A DNA stretch of 5,007 nt from assembly GCA_016208205.1 (NCBI GenBank), contig JACQYP010000180.1, forward strand, positions 1-5,007, read 5' to 3'. Position numbers and translations under genes: made by a program. Positions 4,994 through 5,007 of this stretch are shown here, in pieces; positions within the stretch are counted from its first letter, which is position 1, and each line of letters begins with the position of its first letter. The notes beneath the pieces were generated by a model. It was not told where the DNA came from. It saw only the letters and a list, made by a program, of their open reading frames with translations, and made no database searches. Origin of the DNA: Candidatus Desantisiibacteriota bacterium (lineage in GTDB: Bacteria > UBA9089 > CG2-30-40-21).

Positions 4994-5007
4994 TACCTTC
5001 AACAAAA

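Overview
The window is a bacterial chromosome segment with every gene on the + strand. By eye it is AT-rich, with GC roughly in the low forties percent. In order it holds: the 3' end of a glycogen synthase gene (glgA, cut by the left edge), the ferrous-iron transport pair feoA and feoB, a glutamine-dependent NAD+ synthetase gene (nadE), and a small unrecognised coiled-coil protein gene with its own sigma70-type promoter. There is no tRNA, rRNA, CRISPR array, transposase or phage gene. No stretch over 300 bases lacks a gene; the spacers are about 50 to 150 bases.

FeoA and FeoB form one functional unit: FeoB is the membrane Fe2+ permease with a cytosolic GTPase domain, and FeoA is its small SH3-like partner. 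glgA (ADP-glucose to glycogen) and nadE (last step of NAD+ synthesis) are housekeeping genes. Same direction and short gaps would allow co-transcription from glgA to nadE, but no promoter, Fur/DtxR box or convincing terminator was found there. The last gene is clearly set apart by a TTGACA-17 bp-TATAGT promoter.

The notable layer is small palindromic DNA. A facing pair of REP-like hairpins with the same head (GTAGC) and loop (TTTA) but different, internally paired stems lies between feoA and feoB. A perfect 28-bp palindrome starting GTAGAGACGC lies between feoB and nadE, beside degenerate GGCACA-type repeats. Two more GTAGC-headed palindromes lie inside nadE, in frame, adding about 25 residues to the linker between its two catalytic domains. 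The two nadE copies differ by a compensated base pair. Directly after them the minus strand carries a textbook G-quadruplex motif. A GTAG head followed by a hairpin is the known signature of REP elements mobilised by REP-associated tyrosine transposases (RAYTs), so an active or past REP/RAYT system elsewhere in this genome is a reasonable prediction.

The organism cannot be named from this window. The housekeeping proteins look like ordinary Gram-negative-type or candidate-phylum bacterial versions. The abundance of such spacer repeats recalls, from memory only, anammox Planctomycetes and uncultivated candidate phyla; this is a weak guess.
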